From Ehretia macrophylla (lineage: Eukaryota; Streptophyta; Magnoliopsida; Boraginales; Ehretiaceae), in assembly GCA_037974665.1 (NCBI GenBank), contig CM075771.1:24685425-24749424 (forward strand): a DNA stretch of 64,000 nt. Direction: 5' to 3'. Every line of letters starts with the position of its first letter. Within the stretch, counting starts at the first letter, position 1. Positions 9,652 through 23,525 of this stretch are shown here, in pieces. The notes under the pieces were generated by a model. It did no database searches and was not told the origin of the DNA. It saw only the letters and a list, made by a program, of their open reading frames with translations. The translations under genes and the position numbers were made by a program.

Positions 9652-12600
9652 TCAATTGTCACCATAATCTACCGGGCTCCTATCACTCCTTGGGCTGGGG
9701 CTGCGGGTCGGGCCATTAGTCTCATAGGGGCTCTCATCGTAAGCCCTTGAAGCAGGCTTATCGCAGTCCCTGTCAGGACTTAAAGGACTTCTGCTCCTCT
9801 CCGGAGGGCTCTCACTGTAGCCTTCCTCCTTTCTCCCAACTCTAGCTCTCTCACAGGAAGGACTCTGACTCTCTCTTGGAACACCCTCATCAGGTGTAGC
9901 GCTGCGCTTCCCTGTTCCGGAGGGGGGACTAACTTTCTTTGGCTCAGGGCTTGCACTTACGCGAGGGCTCCTTGCTCTCTTCTCCTGCTCAACAACTCTT
10001 TCCCTCCGTGGAGGAGATCTTGAGCGGCTGCCAACAGAAATAAAGATTAAATGACAGATACACACGAAATGATGCGCTTGTGAGAAAGCAGAGACATATG
10101 TATGGTTGCAAATACATTGGTTTTCAGTGGATTAAATCATGTCCTATAATGTACTTGATTCAAAACTCAGTATACAGTATAGTCCATGTGTGCACACGAG
10201 CGAAAACTTGCTATATCCACTTTGACTGTCAGTTGACCCTTAAAAGCACTAAAGGCATTCGATTTACAGTCAAAACATTTGCATTGTCCACTAAAATCAA
10301 CTTCACCAAGCAAGAGCAATTTAAATGAACTGCCATGTGAACCAGCAGAAAGAAGATATAGGAAACTACAAATCAATAAAACAAGCAAAAATAGCAACTA
10401 ACCTATAGCTGCGGCTTCGGCTGTAACTACGACTCACACTTCTATCACGGCGAGGGGAACGTGATCTCACTGGTGAGCGGGAGTAACTACGACCACGTCT
10501 AGATTCAACAAATGAAAAAACAAAGTTGTAACAAGTGCTTAATCGATAAACAGAAGGAAGATTAAAAACTAAAGAGACGGAATAGTGATTACTATACAAG
10601 TACCTGTGCTTCCTGGGACTATCCGGACAGTTTTTTTCAATGTGACCTCTTTCTCCACAGCGATAACACTTATTCTTCCAGTCCCCAGCTTTACAATCTC
10701 GAGCCCAGTGACCATCAATGCCGCAATTGAAGCAGCGGCCGGACCCAGGAGGGGGCCCTCTCCCGACATATTGTCGCACCCCACCAGGTCCACGCGGCAC
10801 CTAGACCAAGTTGAGCATCATTAGAAGACAAATCTTCAAAAGCAAACATATCTGCTGCTCGCCACACACCCCAGCCCCCAACCACCACCCTCTCTTCCCC
10901 TCCAACAAAAGGAAAAAAAGAAGAATAATGAACAGAAGAGCAAATAAATACTAAGCAATGGCAAGAAAATAGCCTCTCCATGAAACATGACAACACAAGT
11001 ACTTTATCTTGTTCCTTCTTACTTTTCCTGGAAAGAGCCCCCAGAGAAGGGAGGGGGTGGTTCAGGAGGAGGAGAATGTGAGGTTGTGAACAGTATAAAT
11101 ATGTTATTTGAACCACAATGTCAATGATCTCCAGGAAGCAATGTAGAAGATTCGCTCCAGGAAGCAATGTAGAAGATTCGGATGCAGTTTCATGCACATA
11201 CGAAAGGATCTATCAATATCAACCATGATAAAGATCACCAGAACAGCACAAATTCTAATATATAATTTTTAAGGTAATCAGCAAGAAGAAAAATAATAAC
11301 CAAATACAGTTCTCCACATAACATATATAAAGGCATAGATTTACCAAGAAGGAATTTACAAATATCATTTATTATTACAATTTAGTTATATATGATGACT
11401 AGCTTATGTTCAGAATAAAAGGTGTTTATCCATCTAAACATTGGAAGTAAAACACCAAGTTTGGAACATATTCTACTAAACATATCCGCCAGGAACTATT
11501 AAACAGCAGAATTTAATTATGCACGATGTCTACCTAAATGTTAGAAATAAATCACCAATTTCAGAATACATTGTATTCCTCGAATTTCTTTTTCTTTAGA
11601 ACAGATGTGCAGGTAACAATTGAAATCAGGGCTTTACAAATTTTTCACAGAGAAGAGATCACAGACAAAATTCTTAAGAAATGTTTCAGAAGGACCACCA
11701 AACACTGAATAGGTAAGTTTTGATATCAACAGCATGCACATAAACTACTCACTCCTTTAGCAAACTCGACAATAATTCTTCGCCCATCGACTTCTTGACC
11801 ATCCAGGCTATATCTTGCATCATCAGCATCCCGGGGATCACTGAATTCCTGTTAAAGAAAGTTGAGAAGAAAAAAACAACAGAGGAACCCCTAGATTGTA
11901 TCATTTGGTATATAATGAGAACTGTGAAGATAATATCAAGAGTATATAGGCACCATACTCCAAGACGAAAAATGAACATGAAACTTACAACAAAGGCATA
12001 GTCGTGCTTCATATCCACATCCCGTACTCTGCGGAAATGGTTGCCAGAAACAGTAAGGACATCATTACTTAAGCTCAGGAAGTGTAAGAAACGTGCCCCT
12101 CAAGATGTACTAAACACCAGATTGAGATTGTTTCCAATTCCAATAAAACACGCAAAGACATTACAGAAAGAATCACCAAAATCTCCTAGGCCCTCGCAAG
12201 AAATTCCATCAATTCCACCAAGGCCACCATCTCAACATTGACCTCCGGGCCGGGCAAAACCCAGAAACCTTCAACAGGATCATTCAAGTTAAACTCACCG
12301 CATTCAAGGGCACATTGTTCCTTCATAGATAACATGAGGAATAAGATACCCAAGCAAGAAACATGCTCGGAAAGCAACGCTCCTAAATCTAGATTTAAAC
12401 AAAAATCAGGCCTAAAAGTGATTGACAGGTTTCACAAACTTGTTTCATTCACATGAACCACCATGATTTCCCTAATCGACAAAATAATTACTCTCAATGG
12501 AGATCTGAAAGGAGTTAGTTAAACTCTACATATAGTAAGTCAAATCTACTTTTCCATAGTATACTTTTCTTTTTCAGTTTGCCCACTACAGGAGACCAAC

Positions 12601-13079
12601 AAAGAAAGAAGAAAATTATGCATTAACTAATAAGTATTAGTCTGTTTTACAAAAACTCGTAGGGAATGCAACTTGACACTACCCACTCATCCAACAGGAA
12701 GAGAAGGGCTGTGGACAGCGTAGTCCACAAAAGCCACCAAAAAGAGGTTAAAAATCACATAAGTTTTGTTGGATCGTCAGAGTAATAACTGCAGCCACAC
12801 ATTTTTCCTTAGTAAAACAATTCACATGAAATTACATGTAGTGACCTTAAAAATTATACTATTTAGAGCTTATGTCGAAAGTTTCATTTGCAGTTAGCGT
12901 ATTGCAGTTGCCAGCCACACGCATACAGTACATTTTCAAACAAAAACACTGTCTTTAATTACCTCCCATATCTACTGAAGATGTGTTCCAAGTCACGTGA
13001 ACGAGTCCGCGAAGATAAGTGGCCCACATAGAGCCGGGTGCTATTACCATATCGATCATCATAACGAGGCATTCTTGTA
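9652..13079 (-). CDS. RS2Z33: RS2Z-type SR splicing factor (RRM, two zinc knuckles, RS domain)
   Basis: Coding exons on the minus strand: 13072-12963, 12028-11989, 11848-11753, 10800-10604, 10498-10403 and 10027-9652. They total 915 bases (304 residues plus stop), and every intron has GT/AG ends and frame continuity. The protein starts MPRYDDRYG. An RRM spans roughly residues 12-80, with RNP2 LYVGHL (14-19) and RNP1 KHDYAFVEF (44-52). Two CCHC zinc knuckles follow: [14 protein letters not shown] (105-118) and [14 protein letters not shown] (127-140). An RS-rich domain begins near 150, and a Ser/Pro-rich acidic tail ends VDYGDN. This architecture is specific to the plant RS2Z subfamily (RS2Z32/RS2Z33), nuclear regulators of constitutive and alternative splicing that contact pre-mRNA and other SR proteins. 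The acceptor before the ATG is at 13080-13081, seven bases upstream, so a separate 5'UTR exon is expected. The orthologue number (32 or 33) is not certain. Confidence 0.93.
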
Positions 13080-14908
13080 CTGCAGAATAACAAACCGGAG
13101 TCAGACCAAATAAACGATTTGCAAACATCAATCAAGATCACCACAGAGAAAAATAATCTCTTGACTAAAATCTGAGAATGAAACATAGATCTAGGTAAAA
13201 TTTCCCTCTTTCTTCTTAAACCCCCATAAAACACTTCAGGTATCACAAAATACAATTAATCTATCACTTTGTTTCTTTCTCCTTGGTTTCTAATGTTTAA
13301 ACAACACACGCCTGCCGTCAGCCATTCCAATCGAATCATCACTCCAGATCAAAGAATTGACTAACAGTAGCACACCCAAGAATTCCATTGTGTGAGGTAA
13401 AAATGTTCCCCACTCCCAAGCTGTGTCGAAGAGAAGCAATGTAAAATTATCGAGAAGAAAACAAAGGCTTTTTTTTTTGGGGGGCATGCGGTCTTAAATA
13501 CCTACCATACATGACACAAGATTTCAACATGAGAAGAAGAGAGCGAGATAGGAAGAATTTACAGAACCTATGATTTTCTTCTTTTCTTTATGTTTGGTTA
13601 ATTTTTTTTTTAGAGGGAGCGCTGTTGACTCAAACAATTGTCTTCCATGATGTGATACTTCAATATCAATGACATAACCCTATATATGCTTTCTTATTCC
13701 TCATTTTGGATTTCTATTCCTGGGGAGAAAGCGACTTCTAGGATTACCAGGCAATCTGGACAGTTGCTTAGTTAATTATTAGAGAAAAGAAAGAAATGCA
13801 ACAGGAAATTTCCTATAATTCAGAGGAAAAAAAGAAAAGACATTAATATATTTGTTCCTCAGAAAAGGTGTTAACTTTATTTCTTCCTTTGTTGAGATAA
13901 AGGTGTTAAATTTATTTATTCCTCCGTTTGGTATAAATCAATCAGAAAGGGTTAGTATGTGGAGTATCTCAATTTATTACATACATACCAAATTTAGATA
14001 TCCAAAAACCTAACTAGGTTAAAAAGACTACACAGTACATATAATAACTACTGTCAACCCAGCAGTATGGATCTCAAAGATGCTTCGGAAAAAAGCACAT
14101 AAGGAAGAAATTACATGTTATCCAACGTTTCATTTTCGATTAAATTTCCTGTCATGTGCGACTAGAGATCCTTCTGCAATTAAAACCCATACCCCAGAGC
14201 CCTAATCACCAGGACAGCGAAAAAACTTAATGACAAGAACTGAGACCATTGATTATAACCCGAAAACTAGAAAATTAAAATTCATCAAATCAAATATTCA
14301 TCATATATAAGCATTAATAACAATTAGACGCTGCTCCATCTTGCTTGGGCATCTTCCACCAAAATTCCAAACTAAATCAAATAAAATAGAGCTCGTCGGG
14401 ATAGAAATCAAGCCAACCACGCACAAAAAAAAAGTGATTACATAATTCCCACGTTGGCGACATGGGTATGTGGCCAACCACACTATATATAAACATCAAC
14501 AAATACATATATATACACACATATGCGCCCGAACACGTGTGTGGAAACTAAAAGCAATTTTGAATTTTTCTTAGTCTATCAATTTACAAATTTAAATAAA
14601 AAATCAATCTGAACTTAAATTTGATCTCTTTATAAATTTTGTTTAATTCTAATTCAGACGCCCTAATTTCAAATAAGCAAACATAACTAATAATATTTAC
14701 AGACACACAATTTAACATTACTATAATTCAACACCATAAAAAATCATAAAAACAATAACTTTAATTCATACTTAATTTCCATACCAGATTCAAAATAAAA
14801 ATTGACGAAAAAACCAAAACTTCAAAGCTGAACATAAATATACGTAACGTATACCTTGTGTGTATAAAATACGTATTTATGCATGTAGATATACGGTAAG
14901 AAAATTAC

Positions 14909-14995
14909 CTCAGCAGTTAAATTCCCAAATTCTTATTTTTTTTCGTTTTAGCCCTAGCAGAGAGAACGTAAGCGACTTTATGATACTCTCTTCTG
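14909..14995 (-). other. Likely 5'UTR exon of the RS2Z gene
   Basis: Read on the minus strand, a pyrimidine-rich leader with the plant 5'UTR-like words CTCTCTGCTAGGGCTAAAACG ends at a donor CTGAG|GTAATT (donor GT at 14907-14908). Splicing to the acceptor at 13080 would make an intron of about 1.83 kb in the 5'UTR. A TATA box lies about 20-30 bases upstream. The exact transcription start is not determined. Confidence 0.55.
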
Positions 14996-15005
14996 TTTAG
15001 TGAGG

Positions 15006-15020
15006 GCATTATATATAGAC
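15006..15020 (-). promoter_or_regulatory. TATA box of the RS2Z gene
   Basis: The minus strand reads TCTATATATAATG here, about 25 bases before the predicted leader. It is the only strong TATA motif in the region between this gene and its neighbour. Confidence 0.55.
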
Positions 15021-16539
15021 GCGTCGACATGAGATGGATTTGGGCCGGCTCGGCTACTACGAGTGGCCCAATTTGGAGCCCAAATTGTGAATCTACTGAC
15101 CCAAATTTCTTGGAAGATAAAAGTAGACTTCAAAAACTTTGCTCATAGTGAAGAAATATCATGTGTACGTACACACTTTTACTCTTTCGCAGGCAATATC
15201 GCTTTCGTCTTTACCCACGTCTATCGGAGGCCAATTAGTACTTTAACTGGCTTGTTTATGTTGAAGTTTTTGCTAAAAAAGGACAGAAGGGGAGAGGTGA
15301 CATGCTAATGTATACAGAGCGTAGGCTTGCTTTGAGCACTCTAATTTTTTTAAAGTAACAGCGCCGGAGGCATGACCTGAAAATAATTAATTAATACATC
15401 ATCAACATCTTGTTTCCCTTATAGTGAAAATAAATAAATAAATAGATAAATAAATAAATGGAAAAGAAGTCAAGTATTGCAAATAACTCATTGGCTTGTG
15501 TGGGTTTTTTAGGCATTTGAGCAATTGTCACTAATTTTTTTCTTTATGTGAGTTGTGTTATCATTTTACAAAAATCGTAAACTTGCAATCTCTTATATCT
15601 TCGAATTACATCTACGAGTATACAATACGAATAGCAAAAATTGTGACTCTTATGTCCCTGGATTACATGCACAAGGATGGAATATGTCGATTATAGGTGA
15701 TTTTCGTGATTGGTATTTTGAAATCCTCGTCAAATTTATTTGCATACATTAAGTTTGTGGCTCTCATTTCCTTGGGTTACACATGAACGACCTTTTTTTT
15801 TTTTTTTTTGATTCAAGGGAAATCTAAGTTATTTTATATTATTTAAGATATTAAACACGATAATTGATCTTAATACTTCTTGCACTTAAAACAAGAATTA
15901 TATCAGTAAACCAAATGGCATGTGCATGGTTACACAAATATTTTTTTTTTGCAATATATTATTTACAATTTTGCTTTTGCCGGTGATTTTGTTCAAACTT
16001 AATTAATGTATATATTAATCCAAAATCACAAATCAAAAATTGAAGGGTACTGGACTAAACTCTTGAAGAAAAATCAACTAACACTTTATCACTATGTCCT
16101 TGCCTTTTTTACTTGCTACTGCTCATCTTTCTGTTCACATACCAATCAAAATTCAAAGTATATATTAAGAATACGTACTAAATAAATGACATACGTTGAA
16201 GTGCATGATTCTAGTACTGAAACATCTGGTAAATCTAGATAATAGTTATACACGATGAACAATTGCTTGGGCCTAAAGTGGCATCATCACTAAGAAGTCT
16301 ACCCTACTAATTATTAATCACACTATCAAGCCAATTACCATGACAACAAATTTCTATCATAACTTGTTATCAACGTGTAACGTTAGGTAGACGACATAGA
16401 ATTATATCTAAAAATATCCAAATTACAACGATCATCAGGCAAAAGAGAAAAAAAAAATGGAAAATGAATTAAAAAACTAAAGTAGATGAAAAACGTAGAA
16501 TATGGCCACCATGTTGTGTTCTGATCTAGTGATCTTCTC
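15021..16539. other. Intergenic region between RS2Z and ABCG genes
   Basis: AT-rich nuclear DNA with short simple repeats (AAAT units at 15428-15460, poly-T near 15791) and no recognisable gene. The ABCG 3'UTR and the upstream region of RS2Z must lie here. A small frame at 15063-15308 has no recognisable product. Confidence 0.5.
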
Positions 16540-18756
16540 TTATTTCCTCTTGTTTTTGCTTCCAAATAACAATGCAAAATAAAATAGAATTCTGAAGAAA
16601 AACCCCAATGCAATGGTGATCCACAAGCAACTCCATTTGTCGATATCACTCACTCCTGTTTGTTTTAAAATATCAGACCCTGTAGTCAAGCATGTTGAGC
16701 TTGTGATATTCATCCCCAAAGTCTTGCTCATGGATTGTAAAAGCTTGAGCTTCATTGAATCTGGGACGGCTCTTAATGGAGAGCCATCAAAAATTTGAGT
16801 ACCTTTAACGAAACATTTTGATGGATCATCAAATTCATTTTGTAACACACCTTGGTAGGGATACTTCACTAGTGAAGCATAGTGGAACCATATCCAATAA
16901 GGAGGAATTCGATCTCGACTAATGAAGAAGCCACTGAAAAGCACGAAATAGGCTAGGATTGCGACAACCACTGTGTACCCCATCATGACGTTATAGATAA
17001 CTCCCGACAGGAATGTGACGAAGGAGCTTCCGGCCCAGAATGAAGCCACCATGAAGAAGAAAAAGAATAGGAATCCGGAAAGGCCACCAGCCAATCCCAC
17101 AGCCCAAAAGGTTGTTACTGAAAATGCCAATGAGAGGATTAATAGAGAAGGAATGGAGATGATTGAGTGAGAGAGAACGTACGATGAGTGCCGATAAGCA
17201 TTGTAAGCTGTCTCCCTCATAAAGATATAACGTTCTTGGAGAAAAACCGGCATGGCTTCCGCGCAAGTGTAGAATGTTGTGGACATTGCAAATGCGAAAA
17301 AGCCAAGCCTTTCTTGGATACCCTTTGGTGAATTGTCAAGCCTCCAGAAAATGGTGGCTAGTATGATACCAGTCACAAGGACAGCGCCAAAGCGCGTTCC
17401 AAATAATTCAGGTGCTCTCATGGAGTTTGTCAACGATCTCTTGGCGATGACAATCATTTCATCCCAAATTGGATTCGCGAATTTGGGGACTGAAGTGAGA
17501 TTTGCATCGACATTTGTTACTCCAGAGACTAGTTTTCCTCTCGAAATGCTCGCACTGATAGCGTCCTGTAAGGACGGTTTGGGACCATTTAAGAGGAGAT
17601 TGTTGTTCTGCACTTGCCGTGACTTGTTAAAGTCTACCAAACTCTTGGTTCCTCCAGGTGAACCTTCAAGCTCTCGAATTAAATCAAGAACAAATTCAGT
17701 CTTGTCTTCATTGACAGAAATCGGGCTTCCAAATTCTGCGAAGAATCGTGAAAGGCTCAATGGCGAGCCGCTGTACACTGTTTGGCCTCTCGATAGAAAG
17801 ATCAATCGATCCAGCAAGCTGAGGATTCTGTAACTAGGCTGATGAATCGACATGATCACAATGCTTCCACTTTGAGCTATCCTTTGCAAGACCTTGACCA
17901 CCATGAATGCACTGGTGGAATCAAGCCCTGATGTGGGTTCATCAAGAAATAGTACAATAGGGTCATGAATGATATCCGTTCCAATGGACACACGGCGACG
18001 TTCGCCACCCGAAACTCCTCTGTGGCCTTCGTCACCTATCACTGTCTTCGCCGCGCTTCGGAGGCCTAATTGATCGATCAATGCTTGAACTCTGGCTTTC
18101 TTTCTGGACTTGGATAGACTGCGCGGAAGCCTGAATTCGGCCGAAAACATGAGGGTCTCTTCAACAGTTAGCATAGGGAACAATAGATCATCCTGCATAA
18201 CATAAGCTGATATCACTTTGAGAAGCTTAGAGTTCAAGACCTCTCCATTCAAAGTCACTGTTCCTTTCAGGCTTTCTCGTGCCATACGATCAGCTAGTGC
18301 ATCAATAAATGTTGATTTTCCAGAGCCACTAGCCCCAAGAACAGCCAAGATTTCACCTTCTCTTGCTTCACCAGAGATCTCATTCAACAGCACTTTCATA
18401 TGAGCCTTGTTCTCATCCGCGCCATCCAATGCCGTGCGTGTATTACCCGGGCTAAAACAGGCAGGAAACGACATTTTGCGACGAACTTTTACGCTGTACG
18501 ACAGATTCTGAAAGGAAAGAATGAAAGGACATGAGTTCGGACGCGAAACCGGGTACTCATGGAGGTTGAGGACTTGGTGTGTAGGAATGGTATCATTCTC
18601 AGCAGACTCCCCAACACGCTTCAAAAGCTCGCCAAGGGTCACCGAGACATGGCGTTTAGGTTTTCGTGTCAACTCCTGAAGCTCCATAGCATGTCTAGGG
18701 CCTAAAAACGGAAGATCACTTGCCATGGACATATCGTCCGCGCTGGCACGAGACAT
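16540..18756 (-). CDS. ABCG half-size ABC transporter (WBC type)
   Basis: An intronless frame of 738 residues with the reverse order NBD-TMD typical of ABCG half-transporters. Walker [10 protein letters not shown] is at residues 141-149, the Q-loop at YVMQDD, the signature [10 protein letters not shown] at about 248-257, Walker [16 protein letters not shown] at 266-280 and the switch histidine in IHQPS (about 305). The C-terminal half has about six hydrophobic helices and a C-terminal membrane segment ([17 protein letters not shown]). The N-terminus ([20 protein letters not shown], then [10 protein letters not shown]) and lack of introns resemble the plant clade of Arabidopsis ABCG1/2/6/16/20, plasma-membrane exporters of lipid precursors for suberin and pollen wall. 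The substrate here is inferred from that clade, not shown. They act as dimers. No damage is visible, and the ATG at 18754-18756 gives the full conserved N-terminus. Confidence 0.95.
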   Translation of the reverse strand: MSRASADDMSMASDLPFLGPRHAMELQELTRKPKRHVSVTLGELLKRVGESAENDTIPTHQVLNLHEYPVSRPNSCPFILSFQNLSYSVKVRRKMSFPACFSPGNTRTALDGADENKAHMKVLLNEISGEAREGEILAVLGASGSGKSTFIDALADRMARESLKGTVTLNGEVLNSKLLKVISAYVMQDDLLFPMLTVEETLMFSAEFRLPRSLSKSRKKARVQALIDQLGLRSAAKTVIGDEGHRGVSGGERRRVSIGTDIIHDPIVLFLDEPTSGLDSTSAFMVVKVLQRIAQSGSIVIMSIHQPSYRILSLLDRLIFLSRGQTVYSGSPLSLSRFFAEFGSPISVNEDKTEFVLDLIRELEGSPGGTKSLVDFNKSRQVQNNNLLLNGPKPSLQDAISASISRGKLVSGVTNVDANLTSVPKFANPIWDEMIVIAKRSLTNSMRAPELFGTRFGAVLVTGIILATIFWRLDNSPKGIQERLGFFAFAMSTTFYTCAEAMPVFLQERYIFMRETAYNAYRHSSYVLSHSIISIPSLLILSLAFSVTTFWAVGLAGGLSGFLFFFFFMVASFWAGSSFVTFLSGVIYNVMMGYTVVVAILAYFVLFSGFFISRDRIPPYWIWFHYASLVKYPYQGVLQNEFDDPSKCFVKGTQIFDGSPLRAVPDSMKLKLLQSMSKTLGMNITSSTCLTTGSDILKQTGVSDIDKWSCLWITIALGFFFRILFYFALLFGSKNKRK

Positions 18757-21700
18757 GTTTGTGATGATAATGTATGGTTATTATGGTCTCAGGCTTCACT
18801 CCACAACTCTCTATAAAACAAGGATCGAGATTAGGTCTAAGGTGGCAGAGAATTTGAATGGATTTGTTTTCAACTCAAAAGGGTCATGTTCGTAATTGTA
18901 CATGTCACTCTCGATCCATTGATGTGTAAATAACATTGTTGTGCACCACTGTTATCATGTGATCATTGCACATTTTCAGTAATTTCGTGAAGAGATGAGG
19001 TTTGACAATTGTCAAGTGTGATCCAGTAGGTGAAGGAGTTGCACCGCTTTTCTGTTGTTTGTATACGTATTGCGACTACTTAGTCCATGTTTCGTAGAGA
19101 AAGCAAACATCATGGTTCTACTACCAAGTCTACTTTTGAGGTTTCTTGTGAAAAGGTTTAAGTATTTTTAAGTTACCAGTGCGATATGTTGCAAAATTAA
19201 TTCTTCAAGTAATATTATTCGATATATATTGTATGATTTACGCTTCATTTGAATTTTTTTTTAAAAATGATCTCATCATATCAAATCATTTGGTACCAAT
19301 TAATTTATTAGGTTGATTTTTCTTTGATCCATGAAAAGAAAAAAGAAGATTGAATCTTTAGCATGACTTGACAAAAAATGCCAAAATCTGGGTGAGTGAT
19401 ATCTTAGCTTTGGATATATTATGAATTTTTTATTGGTTTCTTAGAAAAATGCAAAGTGACCTTATTTACAATAGATTATAAAATGAGTTCAACTCGTTCA
19501 AAAACTCTGCATATAAAATAGGAAGATGCGAATGTTACGTTTTCGGTTTGGCTCTATATATTTGTTAGATTATGTACATAGGATTTGCTAGTGTATTTGA
19601 TAATTAATTTATTGTAATCTCTAATTAGTTTAGGCTTAGTTTTGTATATATAATATACATAACCAAATCTATGCATCACTGAAAACTTGCTTCATTGCCA
19701 TATAATGTTTTACACTAATTGAAAAACCATTAGTAACCGCCGACTTTTTAATACATCACATTCATGCATTTACGATTCATGTATATGCTACTATCTTCAG
19801 AAAAGCAATAAAGTTCGTAAATGAAAAAAACAATGAAATTCCATAATTGTTAACATTAGTTAACTATTGATATTTACATTAATATGAACCGCTAAAAAAT
19901 TGAATCAAATTACATTATCACGAGTACTTATAGAAATATGATGAGCACCAACTTGATGCATGGTTGCATGGTGAAGCTAGATTGGACTTGGAACGTTTTA
20001 ATTTAATGAAAAAAATTTATGCATATTAATTTAACACGCATGACCATCATTTTCCATTGTGATTACTATATATATATATATATATAATTGTTATTTGGCA
20101 GTGGCTATATGGTGACCAACATTTCCTAATTCTTTCTGGCGCACGCCTTCGTTTCTTCACGAAACCCAATTTTCAATCGTAGATTTCCTGTTGATGGAAT
20201 ATGATCGATCGTTTTCTTGATACTTAAAGATATTTGGTAGGGATGTTTATCTACTGTGGACTTGACTAATTACTCTTAAAACGATTCTAATTTTTTTCAT
20301 AAACATAATTATATTCCTTAATTATGCCATATCAAACAGGTCTCTAATTAAGGGCATTTAGATATTTTCGAATTCAAATGCTTAATTTTTAATTATGAGG
20401 GATGGTAAAGTGGATCACTACGTTATATATAGTCGCGTCGCAAATTCTCTATTACAACTAGTATTTGCAAATAATAAGCAACAATTTTAATTTTTAAACT
20501 ATTACAATTAAAATATAATTTTAAAATTGTTACAATCTTATGAGCAATTTTTAATATAAAAAAAATAGTTAGCCATTGCAAAAAATTTTAAATTATACAA
20601 CGATTTGTTCGTTTTTCAACTAGAGTATTGTAAAAAAAGTAAAATGTTGTAGTAATATTATTTAAACACGTGAGATTATTTATACATTTGACAGATTACA
20701 GGGAGGTCGAATACATCGAATTTGAGTGGTTGTTGTGGCTTCATTTTGTAATTTCTGAAATTTCATAAGCGACTAAATAATATTGAAACCAGACTATTGT
20801 TTTTCACCAAAATAAACTAATTTCATAAGTATGTACTTGAATGAAGATGTCTTTGTGTTTGTGTCAAAATTATGTAATGCGAGTTTGAAATGCATTTAAA
20901 TACGGCATATCAAAAAAGATTTCGACTTTGACTATACACAAACACCACGTTTAGGTTTAGCGTATGATCATTAGAATGAGCATGCGTCACATTTTTACCT
21001 AATGGTCGACTTTTCATCCTCCTGACCATGGGCTAAAACTATTTGTAGTTTTTTTTTTGCTAATAACTATTGTAGTTTTGCTTTCGAGCATACGATAGGA
21101 ACGTCGGCAAATTCAGGAAATCTGGCTCAGCGAAAACTGATCTTAGTTACTCGTATGATCAGTATGTGGTGCACGTCTATTAGGAGTCAAATCGTTGTGT
21201 ATATTAATTAGCGAACTCCAATATCTTTCATTCAATCCGACTATTTACATTGCATGACACAACTTCCGGATCCATTAAATCTCCTTCACGAGAAGGACAA
21301 AAGAGGTGAAACATCCTCTAAGATATGATCCTGAATTAACTAGTTTTTAGCCTCTCCTTAAGCGAAAAAAGAAAAAGAAAAAGAAAATTGATCTTAGTGA
21401 TGCATATGGCAGCAGTTGATGTACTCAATAAGTGAGAATTAATTATCAGTTCATATGTCATTTATTTTTGTTATTATTTTGGTCAAAAAGTAAATATGAT
21501 TTGGAATGCCACACACGTTGAAGCACTTCGAACACCTTATCGTAAGAGTTTTGACGAAAAAAAAGCATTCCTATTAAATCAAGAGTTTAAATGCCCGAAA
21601 AGATCCGATCGGGTGTTCATAATATAGAGTAAAAGAATTTGAACCTTTGCATATTGTTACCACCAATGTCTTGCAACTTGGCTATACTCCATATGTACGG

Positions 21701-23468
21701 TAGCTAGGAACGGGAAGAGGGGGTAGGGAGAAGCAGAGCTCGAAGAACGAGCGAGCCCTGCTGTGCAAGGATGTGAGGATATAAAAAATTTGGAATTTTA
21801 TCCCCTACTTTTTATTCATATATTAGATTTTGATAGCTCAAAATCATTAACTTGATTAAAAGATTCGGATGGTCGTATAGATAAGAGTAGATTTATGATT
21901 GTTTTTCTTAATGAGACTATAACATATAATTTGATAATAATAATAAACTTGTTTTCCATTGAGACTAATTAATTTTTTGAATTAAAAATACATAAATGTT
22001 AATAGACAAAAGGTTCGAATTAAAAATAGATAAATATTTAATTGACAAAAAAAACCAATTTGATCTATCGTGCTTAACAGCTTTGAGAACAAGATCCAAT
22101 GATTCTCCATATATATGCAGCGGTGAGTTAATCAGAATCCAAGCAAAAGATCTTCCTGCCTCTTGCTTATAAGGAATAAATTATGCATGATTTGATTCTT
22201 TGAAGATTTTCTTACATAATTAATATTGTTTTAGTTTGTTGGTTTCGTGCGACTTATATAACACATTAAACACGTCCAACTCGGCTGGCCGCAAAGCGAC
22301 GAGGATGCTATTTTTAATCAGTTAACGTTAATACTTACGAAAAGCACTCAAGAGCACATTTAAAATAGTTTTATTTATTTATTAATGAGGATTAAATGAT
22401 TTCAGTGATCAGAACTAGTGGAGCTATAGTGCACGCAATCGCAAATCTACATATCCTTTAACATGCACACCCTTAACTAGGGGAAAAAAAAAAAATTGAA
22501 TATTCTCATTATATGAGTAGACACCCTCACACCCTGATCTTGAATCTTGACTTCATTATTGGGGACACTTACTTTAACAAATCAAAAGTACGAAATCTTA
22601 AAAATTATAAATAATTTTTGAGAAATTAATAAAAATTATATCAAGTACAACTAATCATATAGATCCGTCATGGCTTACGAACTCTTAAATCTCCTCAATG
22701 TACATGTCATATATATAGCTAAAAAGAAACACGAAAGTTGGTCTTTGCGTAAGATCATATGGCTTTCGATCGCCATACGTGTAATGGGTGAACATTACGG
22801 GGTCTCCAACACGCATGTTTCCATAATTGCCAAAGGCAAAAGGTTCGTATTTTATTCTCATAGAAAAGTGGTTAGTTTTATTTCTCGTCAACCACAAAAA
22901 TTTTAATATGCCATTTGTATTCAAAAGTCAACTTTTCTGATTCACACTTTCTGAAATACACACAATGGTTTGTTGTTGGTCTTTATCATTATTCATCGTA
23001 AAGACACTCAAGTATTCACCAGTGTCACAAAATTGTTTAGAATCTGTTATAATTTTTGATATTTTTAATTTGTAAAATTATTTGGCCTCTACTAATTTGT
23101 CACCAAATTCACTTAATTCTTACTTAATCTCTAATAATAAAATATTCTAAATGTATACCATACTTTGTCGATTAATTGATACATTTGCTAATTGTTAGAA
23201 GTTGCATGATATATTGAAGAATGTGGAGAATGGTTAAAAAGATTAAAAATAATAATGTTATTCCAAGATGGGTGAGTTCTATCAATAATCCTCAAACTTT
23301 TTGAATGATCCCCATTAAAGCCCTCGTGTTTCATTTTACACATTAAGTCCCTCAATTTTGAAATTTGTCATTTAGTCCTTGTGATTTTATCAAATTCTCA
23401 ATTAATTATACATTGACTTAAAATTAGGGACAAGCATGCATTTGTCTTTTACATATAATTTTCTCAAG

Positions 23469-23525
<57 letters not shown>

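Noticed and set aside
16991..17266. Minus-strand frame overlapping ABCG
   Set aside because: Alternative frame of the transporter's membrane region.
17279..17833. 184-codon plus-strand frame inside the ABCG gene
   Set aside because: It is antisense to the strongly conserved ABCG frame, with no domain of its own.
20400..20670. Possible MITE with ends resembling TATTACAACTA / TGTTGTAGTAATA
   Set aside because: The ends do not form a clear inverted repeat and no target duplication was found.
22670..22924. Mirrored 78/79-codon frames
   Set aside because: Both strands open over the same bases. No domain, start context or splice signals.
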